In this document: positions 44,701 through 54,379 of the stretch, one piece after another
How the letters are laid out: each line of letters opens with the position of its first letter
Numbering within the stretch: the first letter of the stretch is position 1
NCBI GenBank assembly: GCA_944474755.1
Contig: OX104114.1
Span: forward strand, 23,831,220 to 23,895,219
Reading direction: 5' to 3'
From: Limnoperna fortunei
Lineage: Eukaryota; Mollusca; Bivalvia; Mytilida; Modiolidae
DNA length: 64,000 nt
Position numbers and translations under genes: made by a program
The notes under the pieces: model-generated
Told to the model about the DNA's origin: nothing
Database searches by the model: none
What the model saw: the letters and a program-made list of their open reading frames with translations, nothing else

Positions 44701-46857
44701 GGAGGACAAACTGAACAAAAAAAAACCATTACCAATAAATCTAAGGACCTTAAAAATGGTAAGTATATTGTTGGTACCTTAACAAATTGGCACGACTTCT
44801 CACACCTGACTGGTGATATGCTTCACTGAATCTACAACCAGTTACTTTGCCCAATCAACTACCTGACAGTACCTTAATATGTTATATTTTCAAAGCAGGG
44901 CATAACCTTGCACACAAGTAAGACGTATAATATGCTTCAGTGAACCCTAACTACCAACCAGTACCTTGTTCAATCAAAAAGAAATATCAAATATACTAAA
45001 TTATCTTATAGAGTCAAGGCATGACCTCACACCAGAGTTGTGAACATACTATCAGTCCCTTGTCCAATCAAATACTTGATAGTAATTTATTAAATTATCT
45101 TATAAATGCAAGGCATGACATCGCACTAGACTTATAATATGCTTCAGTGAACATACTATCAACATCTTGTCCAAGTGACCAATTGACTTTACACCTGACA
45201 GTACCTTACTAAATTATATTATCAAAGCAGTGACACCTGACTTGTATTATGACTCAGTGAACTAATACTATGGATCTTGTTTCTATTGAAAGAAAAGTCT
45301 TTTTTATTTATTATTTTATAATAAAAAGCAAGCAACAGGACGGACAAACAAATCATTACAACTAACATATGACCTCTCCCTAGTAAATATAAATATGCTT
45401 GTTTTTTCAAAGCAAAGCATATATACCTACATAATGATAATAATGTATGTATTAAGTACACAGATAGTAAGGCCACATTTAAAAATATATTTGTTTCCCC
45501 TTTCCCTACTTTAGTTATGTATGATAGTTAAGCATTAAGGTCTTTTTTAAATTTATTTATAATTTACTTCTCACTGGATGATATGCATTGGTTTAAAAAA
45601 ATTTGAATAAAAAAGCAAATAAAACATTTACTAAGGCAGAGCATTCTAGCAGGCATGTAGGCTGAGGGGAAACAAACATATTTAATGCACATTGCAGTGA
45701 CCCAACTTACACTTGTAAAATCTTGTCTGTTTAATAAAATGAATACTAGCAATATTACTTCCTTGATAGTAGTAATCACATGCTGATTCTTATTTAAATT
45801 TATGTTCACCAAGTTTTCAAAGCATTTCTGTCCTTCATTTCTGGAGTACATGTATATAATGATAGGTCACCACAAGTCAAACCACCTGACACGTTTGGGA
45901 TGTTTTAATCAAGTATTCAAAAATTATTTATGCAATATTTTACAACCTATGATTGTCAGGACAAAGTTATTCCCCGTCCCCCATTTTCACTGGAAATCTG
46001 AGGACCTTCACTAACCCTTTTACAGCTGATCATAATCTACATCTCATGGGTATGTATTGTGCATTATATGACCAAAGCTCATTCCAATCCTCCTGAAATG
46101 CACATATGACATACATGTGCTCAACAATATAAGACTTTTACTGGGGTCTTCAATTGAATACCTGACATTGCAGGGAGTCCAGATGACCCAAACGTATCAG
46201 CTAATCTTTAATCTACTTGTGTAACAGTGATACTTTTGGTTTATTTATAATGTCTTAAAATATTAAAATGGTTGAAAACACATTGCTTTATATGTGATTA
46301 AGGAATTGGCTTTTTTCATAGCAGTGTAAAGTGTCAACTAAATAACATTGTATAAGAAGTGCAGGAGATTTCCAGTGAAAATAATTGTATTTATTTATTT
46401 AATGCTGGAATAAAATTGTGTTCCAGTATTCTTAACAATACTAGTACTAGTATTCCAGTATTGGGATCGCTAAGTACAGGAGATCCAAATAAATTAACTG
46501 ACACAAACATCATAATTTGTGTCCAAGACATTACACTGTTATACCAAAACCTTCAAGTCTGAAATGGCTGAGTTGAAAAGAAAGATCATATATAAAAGGG
46601 GGAATGGTTTACAATTTGTTGAAAAAAAGTTTTATATTAGTATTAGTCCTTTTACAACACATGTAATTACTAAGACACTATTACCTATCTAAAAGTTGTC
46701 GAGCAAACACAAACACCACAGCCATGGCGAAGGACGGAAGAACGATATCAGATGGTATGGGGACGTATTCACCATGAGGCAGTTCTTTGAGGTTTTCTGG
46801 TCGAAGTGGTTCCGGTGTTAGGAAATAGTCTATCTTCTGGTTTATCCAGCTAAGCAT
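32615..46857 (-). CDS. CERS: Ceramide synthase with homeobox-like domain (10 coding exons)
   Basis: On the minus strand, exons 46857-46685, 43078-42949, 42020-41914, 41434-41377, 40576-40526, 38825-38733, 37030-36902, 36240-36134, 34727-34544 and 32713-32615 join to 1131 nt, 376 residues plus TAA, with all phases agreeing. Seen: N-terminal helix (about 40-57); a Hox-like region ending TERHIQMWFRWRKHKDR (about 85-126); a multi-helix TLC/Lag1p domain (about 133-340) with His212-His213 in FFIHH and CLHDPVD (His239, Asp240, Asp243), the active-site set of the family; and an acidic tail with DARSDTEE, matching the CK2-phosphorylated motif of animal CerS. Known: CerS N-acylates sphinganine or sphingosine with acyl-CoA to make (dihydro)ceramide in the ER membrane. 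The Hox-like domain places it with the CERS2-6 class, not CERS1. Acyl-chain preference cannot be read. Length fits the family (about 340-390). The symbol is family level only. Confidence 0.93.
33955..34118. repeat. Near-perfect palindrome in CERS last intron
   Basis: Left GGATTAAACACCGTTTTCAA through ACAAGACCAACTCAC pairs with right GTGAGTTGGTCTTG through TTGAAAACGGTGTTTAATCC. Arms of about 60 bp, centre about 35 bp. Confidence 0.9.
34544..34727 (-). CDS. CERS: CERS exon 9: last helices
   Basis: TTTTACAG acceptor, GTATGA donor, phase 2 to 0. ILYSVYVELPEL is followed by a luminal loop, a final hydrophobic helix (LLKALLVVLQVLHVIWTILI) and the basic KMKRGK at the cytosolic border. Confidence 0.92.
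35416..35710. repeat. Probable dispersed repeat fragment
   Basis: GTCTGTCTGCCTGTG/CATCCCTCCGTCCG and GACCTCAAGGTCAGAGG resemble generic molluscan interspersed repeats (compare the AAGGTCAAGGTCA blocks at 58 kb). No borders can be set. Confidence 0.35.
35757..36118. mobile_element. Dispersed hairpin-ended repeat, copy 1
   Basis: Shares CTCTAATTTTGACG, CCGCTTGACCGGTGTGG, ATTCAAGTCATGAACGTAAA and the end hairpin GATTATCGGATTTCTCCAAT with 62722-63070, in the opposite orientation. The last 130 bp form a hairpin with about 60-bp arms (35990-36118). It lies just past the donor of CERS exon 8. Confidence 0.85.
36134..36240 (-). CDS. CERS: CERS exon 8
   Basis: ATTTTAG acceptor, GTAAGT donor, phase 0 to 2. 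FAKSCIYIKKQGLADLTFVA, then a helix ending VTRLIIYPY. A shared dispersed repeat (35757-36118) lies just past the donor. Confidence 0.92.
36599..36872 (-). mobile_element. Full-length SINE beside CERS exon 7
   Basis: Reverse orientation: tail GTTTGTTTGTTTGTTTG, body CCAGTTTTTAATGGGGGAGG and CAATTAAGATTGGAGT, head with GAACCCACAACC and CCTTAACTTCTTGGCCACCA. Same transcriptional direction as CERS. Confidence 0.88.
36902..37030 (-). CDS. CERS: CERS exon 7: catalytic His-His and His-Asp
   Basis: TTGCAG acceptor, GTAAGT donor, phase 0-0. It starts DFLEFFIHH and contains RIGTLVVCLHDPVDYILT, the TLC active-site segment. A complete SINE lies about 30 bp beyond the donor. Confidence 0.95.
37600..37752. 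repeat. Palindrome in CERS intron
   Basis: Arms with TTTCTCTTAGTCAATACAAG (left) and CTTGTATTGACTAAGAGAAA (right), extended imperfectly to about 50 bp. The centre contains a second weaker symmetry around CGACCTCGGACTACGTCCTCGG. Confidence 0.8.
38047..38060. repeat. C homopolymer
   Basis: Fourteen C followed by TTACACACACACA. Confidence 0.8.
38430..38668 (-). mobile_element. Diverged SINE in CERS intron
   Basis: GTCCAGTTTTTATAGGGTGA, GGCAATCCATATCAATTAAG and a head relic (CTTGCAACCTTGATGTTGAC ... TTATTAAGGCGCC). The most diverged of the headed copies. Confidence 0.7.
38733..38825 (-). CDS. CERS: CERS exon 6: Lag1p region
   Basis: TTTACAG acceptor, GTAAGT donor, phase 0-0. PVTNDIYWYYLLELAYYISY and FTDHKRK match the conserved CerS Lag1p stretch (P-x-T-x-D ... 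Y-Y-x-LEL ... FTD-x-KRK). Confidence 0.93.
38975..39120. repeat. Degenerate CCCTAA-like tract in CERS intron
   Basis: ACCTTAACCCTTACC, AACCCTAG, CTCTAACCCTAACCTTAAAC and AATCCTAAACTAAAC occur in about 140 bp. It resembles interstitial telomeric-type repeats mixed with another unit (TTTAAACTTTCCCCC, twice). Confidence 0.5.
39766..40030. repeat. 29-bp minisatellite, about 9 copies, each with a palindrome
   Basis: Unit AAACAAGTTAATGACA + ATGTATACATTGT, period 29. Most units contain ACAATGTATACATTGT, an exact 16-bp palindrome, with a few point variants. In CERS intron 5. Confidence 0.9.
40526..40576 (-). CDS. CERS: CERS exon 5: 51-nt small exon
   Basis: TTTGTAG acceptor, GTAACT donor, phase 0-0. 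Encodes KPWFNKTEDCWKGWPLL, the short loop between TLC helices that in mammalian CerS reads W ... CW ... YP. It contains an N-K-T sequon. Found by looking for this missing segment between exons 4 and 6. Confidence 0.87.
40966..41019 (+). other. Short hairpin, possible structured RNA
   Basis: GATGACTTGAGTACAGATGA pairs with TCATCTGTATTCAAGTCGTC around a loop of about 10 nt, with one G-T/A-T mismatch and a 3-nt bulge. Size is in the small-hairpin range. No evidence of transcription; it could be a decayed MITE centre. Confidence 0.45.
41377..41434 (-). CDS. CERS: CERS exon 4
   Basis: TTGCAG acceptor, GTAAGT donor, 58 nt, phase 2 to 0. Encodes WSFVFYISLSWYGIYVLWD, the start of the TLC domain. Confidence 0.9.
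41914..42020 (-). CDS. CERS: CERS exon 3: Hox-like recognition helix
   Basis: TTGTAG acceptor, GTATGT donor, phase 0 to 2. ALSKKTGFTERHIQMWFRWR matches the W-F-R-x-R signature of CerS homeobox-like domains. Confidence 0.92.
42242..42361. mobile_element. MITE-like palindrome, family member 1
   Basis: Arms AATTAAAATTAAACCTTTCA/CTTGCTACCC and GGGTGGAGCAAGTG/AAAAGTTTAATTTTAATT. The centre has TTTGTCGCTGCATG. Same family as 56549-56670. In CERS intron 2. Confidence 0.8.
42391..42615 (-). mobile_element. SINE copy in CERS intron
   Basis: Reverse orientation: GTCCAGATTTTTATTGTGTG, GCAATCCTTTTCAATTAAGA, head relic CAGTGAGATTTGAACCACCT and AACCTTAACCACTTTGCCAA CGAGGCCC. Confidence 0.82.
42949..43078 (-). 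CDS. CERS: CERS exon 2
   Basis: TTTAG acceptor, GTAAGT donor, phase 2 to 0. Encodes FVVFPVGSYFGLK and the first part of the Hox-like domain (ILEVEYKKSRNPKPDVFE). Confidence 0.9.
43079..46684 (-). other. CERS: CERS intron 1 (3.6 kb)
   Basis: AT-rich. Apart from the diverged tandem repeat at 44770-45260 nothing is recognised; open frames here are short and lack family resemblance. Confidence 0.6.
44770..45260. repeat. Diverged tandem repeat of about 120 bp, about 4 copies
   Basis: Blocks with ATATGCTTCA(C/G)TGAA, CTTG(T/C)CCAATCAA, CTGACAGTACCTTA, TAAATTATCTTATA and AGGCATGAC recur in the same order about every 115-125 bp. Copies differ by many substitutions and small indels, so it is old. 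Confidence 0.7.
46685..46857 (-). CDS. CERS: CERS coding exon 1: start and first transmembrane helix
   Basis: ATG at 46857 begins MLSWINQKIDYFLTPEPLRP and the exon ends FARQLLD before a GTAA donor, phase 2. A TTCTTTCAG acceptor lies 19 nt upstream of the ATG. Confidence 0.9.
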
Positions 46858-46876
46858 TTCTGTACGATTGTTTTAT
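46858..46876 (-). other. CERS: CERS 5' untranslated part of exon, spliced acceptor before the ATG
   Basis: On the minus strand TTCTTTCAG ends at 46877 and 19 nt of leader precede the ATG. This implies at least one non-coding first exon upstream. Minus-strand donors of G|GTAAGT type that could serve end at 46977, 49503, 52818 and 53463, with a weaker CAG|GTAAAT at 47602. A few such sites are expected by chance, so none is assigned. Confidence 0.6.
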
Positions 46877-47149
46877 CTGAAAGAACAAGTATTTATATGT
46901 CTCACATACAAAATGTTTCATCCAGCATAACTTTTGACAGTTCCAACTGTAAGGCCACCTTGAACCAACCACTTACCCTGATGTCCACTCCTATACTGGT
47001 TTCATCTGTGTAATCCCTTTGAAGATTTTATCTTTTGATGTTCTTCACAAAATCATTTTATGTGTATAGAAGTTGTTTCTTTACAACCACAAACAAACCA
47101 TACACTTTTGTTAATCCTACAACTCCGTCTCAGATTTCAAATTGTGATG

Positions 47150-47860
47150 ACATTTTCTTTTAGTTTTATATACGCCTGCAATCCGATCTCATTTTAAAAG
47201 TAAAGAGATCGACACCGATCGGTCCTATACTGAAGCTATTCACGAGGACCACACTCACGTCTCAGATATTACCCACCAATAACAACTGGTCACTATGTTT
47301 CGCTCAGTTTACAGTATATATATATATATATATACGGTTAATCCTGGGACTAGTAGACCTCAATTCCTATTTTCTGCGAGCTGTAAATCGGCCTTATTCG
47401 GACGATTTCCAGATTCCTTTGACTAATTATTTACTTCAAATGGAATAAAAGACAACATTTGACGAAATATTACATAATATTATTGCAAAAGATATTGGAG
47501 CAAGTGCTATTTGTGAATTTGGCGTTCCAATTATTGGATTATCAGATTAGGCTATACCGTGAGCTATTCCACTTAACAAGTAGAAATTGTCCACCATTTA
47601 CCTGTTTACTGTGCGGAATTTGTTCCGTATTACAGTAACACCGGATATGCCGTGTATATTTCGAGTGTATTGCGTTGTTGGCTGTACATGTTGTTATCTC
47701 TCGAATCCACGAGCTAGTTTCTCCAACATGTAAAAACCGGCTTTCATAGACCGTACAAGAAGACAGCGCGGACTACTGACTACGTTAATGTACTTAACAT
47801 TGTGCTACGTTATTTTGAAGGTAATGGTAAAATACAACGGATTGCAACAACAATCGTAGT
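47150..47860 (-). promoter_or_regulatory. Possible CERS promoter/first-exon region (weak)
   Basis: Just upstream of the first coding exon this stretch has more CpG dinucleotides than its AT-rich surroundings and includes a (TA)n run at about 47315-47334. No TATA box or initiator can be fixed. Inference from position and base composition only. Confidence 0.25.
47315..47334. repeat. (TA)n microsatellite
   Basis: About ten TA units. Confidence 0.85.
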
Positions 47861-48789
47861 TAAATGAATACAAAATTTATAATAAATCACAATTTAAAAA
47901 TCGAGTCTTCATCGAGTACAATTTAACTAAATAATGTATCTAATGCTGAGTATGATCAAGTTTTGACGGGTCACATTTACATGTTTCATATTTATCGTGA
48001 GAATAACTTTCAGTCCTTTCTCCTACCGGTACTGTTTAGTTTTGATCTCAGTGATTTCGGTTTTTATTAACCTGTTCCTTATACATTCTAATCTGTACTG
48101 TAGTGAATTGACTTGCTGTTTTTATGATTGATGTTATTTATTGTGTCGTGTTGATAAACATTATTAAACACTTTGTATTTCTTCATTTTACTATGTTTTT
48201 TTTCTAGTTACACTGTTCGGAGTTGTTTTGAGTTGTGTCCCGCCCAGTTTAATTATGCAAGAGCGTAGAGAGAATGTACTTGAAAGTATTACTTGGACCA
48301 AGTTTTGCTAACTGAATTAAGATCGAAAATAAATCAATAACGTTTCTATCAATCTAAGATTGAATGAGCACTCCCCGTACATAAACAGGGACAGTCTTTA
48401 CTGTCCCTGACATAACTAAATGTCATCACCGTCAAGGAACCGCGATATTATAAGAGCAGATGAGCAAAAAATGTCAAAAGGAAAGTATAAATGTCAAATA
48501 AATTTGAAGGAAAAAAAGCATCCTTTGCACAAATCTTAGAGGCGGCAATGACAATGAAAAATGGGCCTCAAGCATGCAGACACGTTTTATACCATCAGCA
48601 ATCACATTAAAGGATAACAAATGATAGAACCCTTTAAAAATCTCCGTCCTTGTAAGTGGACACTGAAATGACTACTAGAAAGCATACTGTCCCTGGGGAA
48701 AGCCATGCAATTAAATTTGTTTAATTTTGCTTTTGTAAAATATTAAAAGTATTAGTGTCTTTGAAAGTACCTCAGGAATGTACTAAATG

Positions 48790-48865
48790 TTTCGTAAGAT
48801 TTGAATAATGATCTTGAGTAAAACAAGTTTCGTAAGAATTGAATAATGATCTCGAGTAAAACAAA
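48790..48865. repeat. Short tandem duplication
   Basis: TTTCGTAAGATTTGAATAAT with GATCTTGAGTAAAACAA is followed about 45 bp later by TTTCGTAAGAATTGAATAAT with GATCTCGAGTAAAACAA. Confidence 0.8.
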
Positions 48866-50567
48866 CAAATTTGTACATTTAAAAAGGCATGCAAATGAGT
48901 GTTATAAGGCTCGGTACGTAATTGTAACTGCATTCGTATTATATACAAAAATGCATAATATATATTTTCTATGCTTAATTCAAGATGGCAGCGTTGTATC
49001 GGTTCAGTGTGCACGTGATCTCATTTTTCTGCACATGTTGTATGCTCTACTGAAATGTGTCGAAAGAAATCGTACGAACCAAACAGCCAAAACTTTTAAG
49101 CACTGTTCTATCCACTGGAATTGGATCATTCCAGATAAAGCTTAGACCGACATCATACAGGATATATTTAGCAAATGATATCCACATGAACATATTTGGA
49201 TGTCTAGAGTGTATAGAAAACATTATTTTTTACATGATAGACGACAATTTAATACAAAGTTAAAGGGATTGTTTATACCACATATTATAAAATGTTAAAA
49301 TATTTACGAGTTTCCCTGACTATCTAGAGATGTTGAAATTAATATGAAGTAAATTATATTTATGGTATATTTTATAAGTGTACCCATGCAATATAACCCA
49401 CATGAAAATACTTGTATCATGTGTTTTAAACGAAACACAGTAGCGTGACAACTATATTATACAATATAATTGAGGCAGTTTAAAACTAAAAGTTGAACTT
49501 ACCATTAATGTCGGTTACCAGAATGGTCACCATGGGACTTGCATTCTGTCACTTTTAACGGCTTCGGGAAATTAAAACTATTCCTTAGTTACCTGATTTA
49601 ACGTGGGGTTGACCTTAACAATAGAACGATTGTTGTGCATTATATCTGCATAATGCTGTGCAACAATGCACATATTCTTGAAGAATTACTAATAGCCCAT
49701 TATCCAGGCATAATTTTCACATCACTCCACGCATTAATCTTGTGCATTCACTCCTAGGACATGTCACGTTTTCCTATAGATTAAATGTATATTTATTTTT
49801 ATTTCAAAAATATCCGACCAAGACATGGGTTTCATTTGACTCTTCGCATTCTTACGATGCGAAACAGGGCTACAACAGTATTTTCAATAAACAATTGTAT
49901 GAGCTAATTTACAGCATTTACTCGCTATCTTAATATGGTTTATGAAAAAGAAACGAAAAGGTGATGCAGTCCTAGAAAAAGTTCCATGGTAACTAAGAAA
50001 AATCGATCGATTATTTTTTAAATGGCCGTCAGTACGTTTACCTCACACGTGCCCAGTTGCAAGTAAAATTATCCGCGTGAACGTATCAACCATGAAAATC
50101 TGTAAAAATATTTTGCCTCTTAACATATTTCGCGGCGGATCTTTTTCCCATATTTCGCTCCAAATAAATGGAGTCACATTCCTATGAACGGAGTCCATTC
50201 CCCCGCTTGTCTTTGTTTTCATGTGTTGTATATATAGTCTGATGAAAATCTAATTAATAAGATTCATATCTTAGAATAAGTCATGTTAGTCTTTTTCGGG
50301 ACCAATTGTTAAATCGTTAAATAATATTTTACCATATTTAGCTTCCGAACTGTAGTGTCACATTTCTGTGGCTGAACACTTGGCTATTCAGAAGTCTGCA
50401 ACTCTTCTTAAGAAGACCGTAGAAATCCAGAAATTATATAGGTTCAAAAACATTGTGGAAGGCCACGTGTGGAAGACCCACGTGGGAAGAACTTGCAGAC
50501 AGTAATTTTTAATTTCACAAAATTCAAATTGTTCTCCAAGAATTTGTGTATAACAATTAATGTCGTC

Positions 50568-51868
50568 CACAGGTTGGAGGTGTACAGAATCCTGAACAAT
50601 TAATGCCGTCCAGAGGGGGTAGGAGTACAGAAAACTGAACAATCAATTTCGTCCAGAGGGGGGGGGGGGTACAGAATCCTGAACAATCAATGCCGTCCAG
50701 AGGGGATAGGAGTACAGAATCCTGAATAATCAAAGTCGTCCACAGTGAGTAGGAGAGCAGAATCCTGAACAATCAATGTCGTCCCCAGGGGACTTGGAGT
50801 ACAGAATCCTGAACAATCAATGGCGTCCAAGGGGGAAGAAGTACACATTCTTGAACAATCAATGGCGTCTACGGGGGGAAGAAGTACAAAGTCTTGAACA
50901 ATCAATGTCGTCCACAGGATTGAGATGTACAGAATCCTGAGCAATCAATGTCGTACAAAGAGAGGGGAGAAGTACAGAATCCTGAACTATCACTGTCTTC
51001 CACAGGGGGAGGGGGAACACAGAATCATGAACATTCAATGTCGTCCACAGGGGTAGGAGTACAGAATCCTGAACAATCAATGTCGTACACAGAGGGGGGA
51101 GAAGTACAGAATCCTGAAAATTCAATGGCGTCCACAGGGAGGAGAAGTACAGAATCATGAATAATCAATGTCGTCCACAAGGGGCTTGGAGTACAGAATC
51201 CTGAATAATCAATGTCGTCTAAAGGGGTAATTGTACAGAATCCTTAACAATCGATGACGTCCAAAGGGGAGAGGATTACAGAATCCTGAACAATCAATGT
51301 CGTAAACAGAGGGGGGAGAAGTACAGAATCCTGAACATTCCATGGCGTCCACAGGGGGGCCGGGGGGTACAGAATCCTGAACAATCAAATGTCGTCCACA
51401 GGGGACTTGGAGTACATGGCGTCCCAGGGGTAAGAAGTACAGAATCTTGAACAATCAATGTCGTCCACAGGGTTGAGATGTACAGAATCCTGAACAATCA
51501 ATGTCGTACAAAGAGGGGGGAGAAGTACAGAATCCTGAACTATCACGGTCTTCCACAGGGGGAGGGGGAACGCAGAATCATGAACATTCAACGTCGTCCA
51601 CAGGGGTAGGAGTACAGAATCCTGAACAATCAATGTCGTACACAGAGGGGGGAGAAGTACAGAATCCTGAAAATTCAATGGCGTCCACAGGGGGGAGAAG
51701 TACAGAATCATGAATAATCAATGTCGTCCACAAGGGGCTTGGAGTACAGAATCCTGAACAATCAATGTCGTCTACAGGGGTAGTTGTACAGAATCCTTAA
51801 CAATCAATGACGTCCACAGGGGAGAGGATAACAGAATCCTGAAGAATCAATGTCGTAAACAGAGGGGG
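50568..51868. repeat. 43-44-bp minisatellite with 553-bp higher-order repeat
   Basis: Unit ACAGAATCCTGAACAATCAA + TGTCGTCCACAGGGGG(n)AGGAGT, about 30 copies. A block at about 50893-51300 recurs at 51446-51853, offset 553 bp, with few differences. Long overlapping frames on the minus strand come from the repeat and are not genes. It ends against the 51886-52781 element. Confidence 0.93.
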
Positions 51869-51885
51869 GAGAAGTACGAATCCTA

Positions 51886-52781
51886 GTCAACTCGTACCTC
51901 GACCAACTCGTACCCTACCAACTCGTACCTTTGCATTATATGGTAGAATGAAAAAAGGCACACTATGAAAAAGGCTGATTAAAAACTAAAAATATAAATA
52001 TTTATATTTATTATTATTTAATATCAAATGTATTGTACAGCACTAATAAACTAACAAAAAAAGCAAGCAACAAAACCATTAAACACAAGACAATTTTGAA
52101 ACAAGATGTACATCTCACAGGACATATATTTTAAAAACAAAAGTCTCTGGAAGTCTATAAACAATATAAACATGTATGATATATATTTAAATATTATCAA
52201 CAGTTTGTCTATATAATTTAGGCGTCTTGTGATGATCCATTCAACTGACCACACTGCCGCAGAAGTTGGCTGGCGGAGATCTGGCCGCTAGAATATAAAT
52301 CCCATAAATTGAAAAATTCCGCCTGTATGTATCGGTAGTGGATCTCTGCTGCCGACTAAGTTTAGATACTGTAATTATTTTAAGTTGTGTGGGTAGAAGA
52401 GCAGCTTCTTGTAGTTTTGGAAGTAGCAAGTAAAACGGCTTCTTCTTATCGCCGGATCTCTTATTTATTCGACGATGCCACCCTTCAACATCGTTGTTCG
52501 TCCTAGTGGGACAGTTTTTACAGTCACGTGGCTTTGGTTTTTGTTAGTAAAAACTTGAAATTATTAAGTACACAAGAAAAATAAGCGTTCGTTATTAAAG
52601 GACAAGTAAAAAAATAATAATCAGATCCCTTTCTTTGTAATTAACTGTTGTAAAGGTGCAATCGGTTCGTAAAATGCAAAATATTTGCAAATTAAAAGTT
52701 CGAATATTTTAAAATATTATATTTAATATACAATATATATTTTGATTAAGAATGTACGAGTTGGTCGAGGTACGAGTTGAC
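51886..52781. mobile_element. Mutator-like DNA transposon relic with 27-bp terminal inverted repeats
   Basis: The left end GTCAACTCGTACCTCGACCA + ACTCGTA and its exact reverse complement at 52755-52781 bound 896 bp. Inside is a transposase remnant on the minus strand. A further ACCAACTCGTACC sits just inside the left end. No clear target duplication is visible in the flanks. Confidence 0.82.
52241..52543 (-). pseudogene. MULE-type transposase C-terminal fragment
   Basis: The open frame after an in-frame TAA reads KPKPRDCKNCPTRTNNDVEG, then WHRRINKRSGDKKKPFYLLL, and stops 100 codons in. R-T-N-N-D-V-E-G-W-H is characteristic of the C-terminal part of MULE-domain, FLYWCH-associated transposases in animals. 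The DDE core is absent, so the element cannot encode its own transposase. The first ATG is well inside the frame (52429), which supports a fragment. Confidence 0.7.
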
Positions 52782-52978
52782 CTGCACCCCAATCTAAAAG
52801 CCCATTTCTCTACTTACCTTTGCACAGAGTGAATATAAAACTTATCTGATTTGGATCTTCCAATGTCATTATATATTTTTTGCGGACCATTGAATTCCCA
52901 ACGTAATACAATACAAGTTATTTAATTTTAAGAAAATCGAATTGTTACCTGCACAGTAATAATTAGGGTAAGGTCAGT

Positions 52979-53236
52979 TCACGTGTCCTGTATGTATTTA
53001 AATAGGTCAAATTTAAAAGGGGGAGTAAAACAGATCTTTTGACCCCGTAACTTGTTATTGTTAGATAACACATTGTAAATTTTATTTGTCATTTGACGGA
53101 CGCGATAATTCGTCAAATAGTAATGTTTAAGGTGCGTCATTGATGTCAACATTTTATTGTCATACAGTACATGCAAAGATCTGTAAATACGTCGAAGAAT
53201 TTCTTCAAAGTTTTCGATCATGTTTGTAACCGCCAT
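52979..53236 (-). CDS. Hypothetical 85-residue ORF, weak FMC1/LYR-like look
   Basis: From ATG 53236 to TGA it reads MAVTNMIENFEEILRRIYRS, then a helical, basic stretch with HLKHYYLTNYRVRQMTNKIY. The order of basic and aromatic residues loosely recalls small mitochondrial FMC1/LYR-family proteins, but the conserved downstream part is missing and no donor is evident after it. No signal peptide or membrane helix. It could be chance or a gene fragment. Function not assigned. Confidence 0.25.
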   Translation of the reverse strand: MAVTNMIENFEEILRRIYRSLHVLYDNKMLTSMTHLKHYYLTNYRVRQMTNKIYNVLSNNNKLRGQKICFTPPFKFDLFKYIQDT

Positions 53237-54363
53237 TAATAACTATCTTTCTACACAAACGCCTTATAAAATCCACACATACACATCACTGGAAATCGAT
53301 CGTATATATTATCATCACTAGCGACTATTTTTAGAAGATACACACGTTTATTTTCTTTTTCGTTTAAACATATATATACGAATATCTGTTGAAACACTTT
53401 AAACATGATGATAGTAAAAATATAGTAAATTCAATGTCAAAATTAGAAACTGGGTCACTTACCCTTGTCTTGTGTGTTGTCTTGCAAATCCGGAAGTACA
53501 CGAGCAATTACTTGATAGCTGAGAGATAAAATTGTGACGTTTTACCTGAGTTTCTAACAGGTAAAGCAACTGTCATAATTTTTTATCTACAGTGAGTGTT
53601 TTCTAACATAAAAAAATCACGCGATGCTTCATAAAAATACTAACTTCCACGACAATGAAAAGCAATGGCCGTGAACATGTGACAGATCAATTTGTTTACT
53701 CGTGAGGCGGATTTCATATAATTCTGAGCTAATCTTCGATAAAACGAAACCATTCGGCTTTTGTTTGCCGATTAAAACAAATTTCCGTGCATTGACGTGG
53801 TAACGTGTATTAATTGTTTTGTCTGTGTAAATTTTTTGCATTTTAAACAAAAATAATTCACCATAGTCTAATAAAAAAAAACACATATATTGTTCAATAT
53901 CTGTATAAAGCCCATTTTAAAAGTGTACTCTACAAATTTGGAAAAAAAAACATCCAGTGGCTGGTCCCCCAATTTTTCATAAAGGACTACCTCTCTGCGG
54001 GTGGCCTTGGAACGCAGCAGCCCCGATAACCTGGTGTACACATTTCAATAATATTAACACAAAATATGGCCTGCCACATATGCTCACAGTGCACATAGTG
54101 CATATGCTTCTTCTTAAAAGGACCAACAGGCGATTTTTCTGGATGATGAAAACATCGTCTAGTCCGACACTAAACGCATTTCCATCCAAAATATATCTCA
54201 CAGAACTTTACGACTGTTTCTGTGCGATATCAATCTGTAATCTATCAAGAAGTAATGTCTTCAATATTCCTGCTGATACGAAATTTTTGTGTGCGGTGTT
54301 AGATCCACGAAGTGGATAATTATAAACATACCAAAAATTGAAGTAATGCAATGTGAACACAAT

Positions 54364-54379
54364 GGGGGGGGGGGGGGGG
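54364..54379. repeat. G homopolymer
   Basis: Sixteen consecutive G. Confidence 0.8.

Larger units (their letters stand above)
46877..50555. other. Upstream flank of CERS, no gene recognised
   Basis: Besides the possible promoter region (47150-47860) it holds a small inverted repeat CAGGGACAGTCTTTACTGTCCC at about 48387-48408 and a local duplication at 48790-48865 (TTTCGTAAGA ... TTGAATAATGATCT twice). Otherwise AT-rich and featureless. Confidence 0.5.

Noticed and set aside
50388..51713. Overlapping long frames on both strands (CSGFCTP / VQDSVLLPP-type proteins)
   Set aside because: They are translations of the 43-44-bp minisatellite; frames shift with unit length and have no domain.
53957..54319. 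120-codon plus-strand frame
   Set aside because: Longest frame outside the exons in its area, but no recognisable domain, and an opposite-strand frame overlaps it. A faint VLDPR ending recalls hAT transposases but is too short to support.
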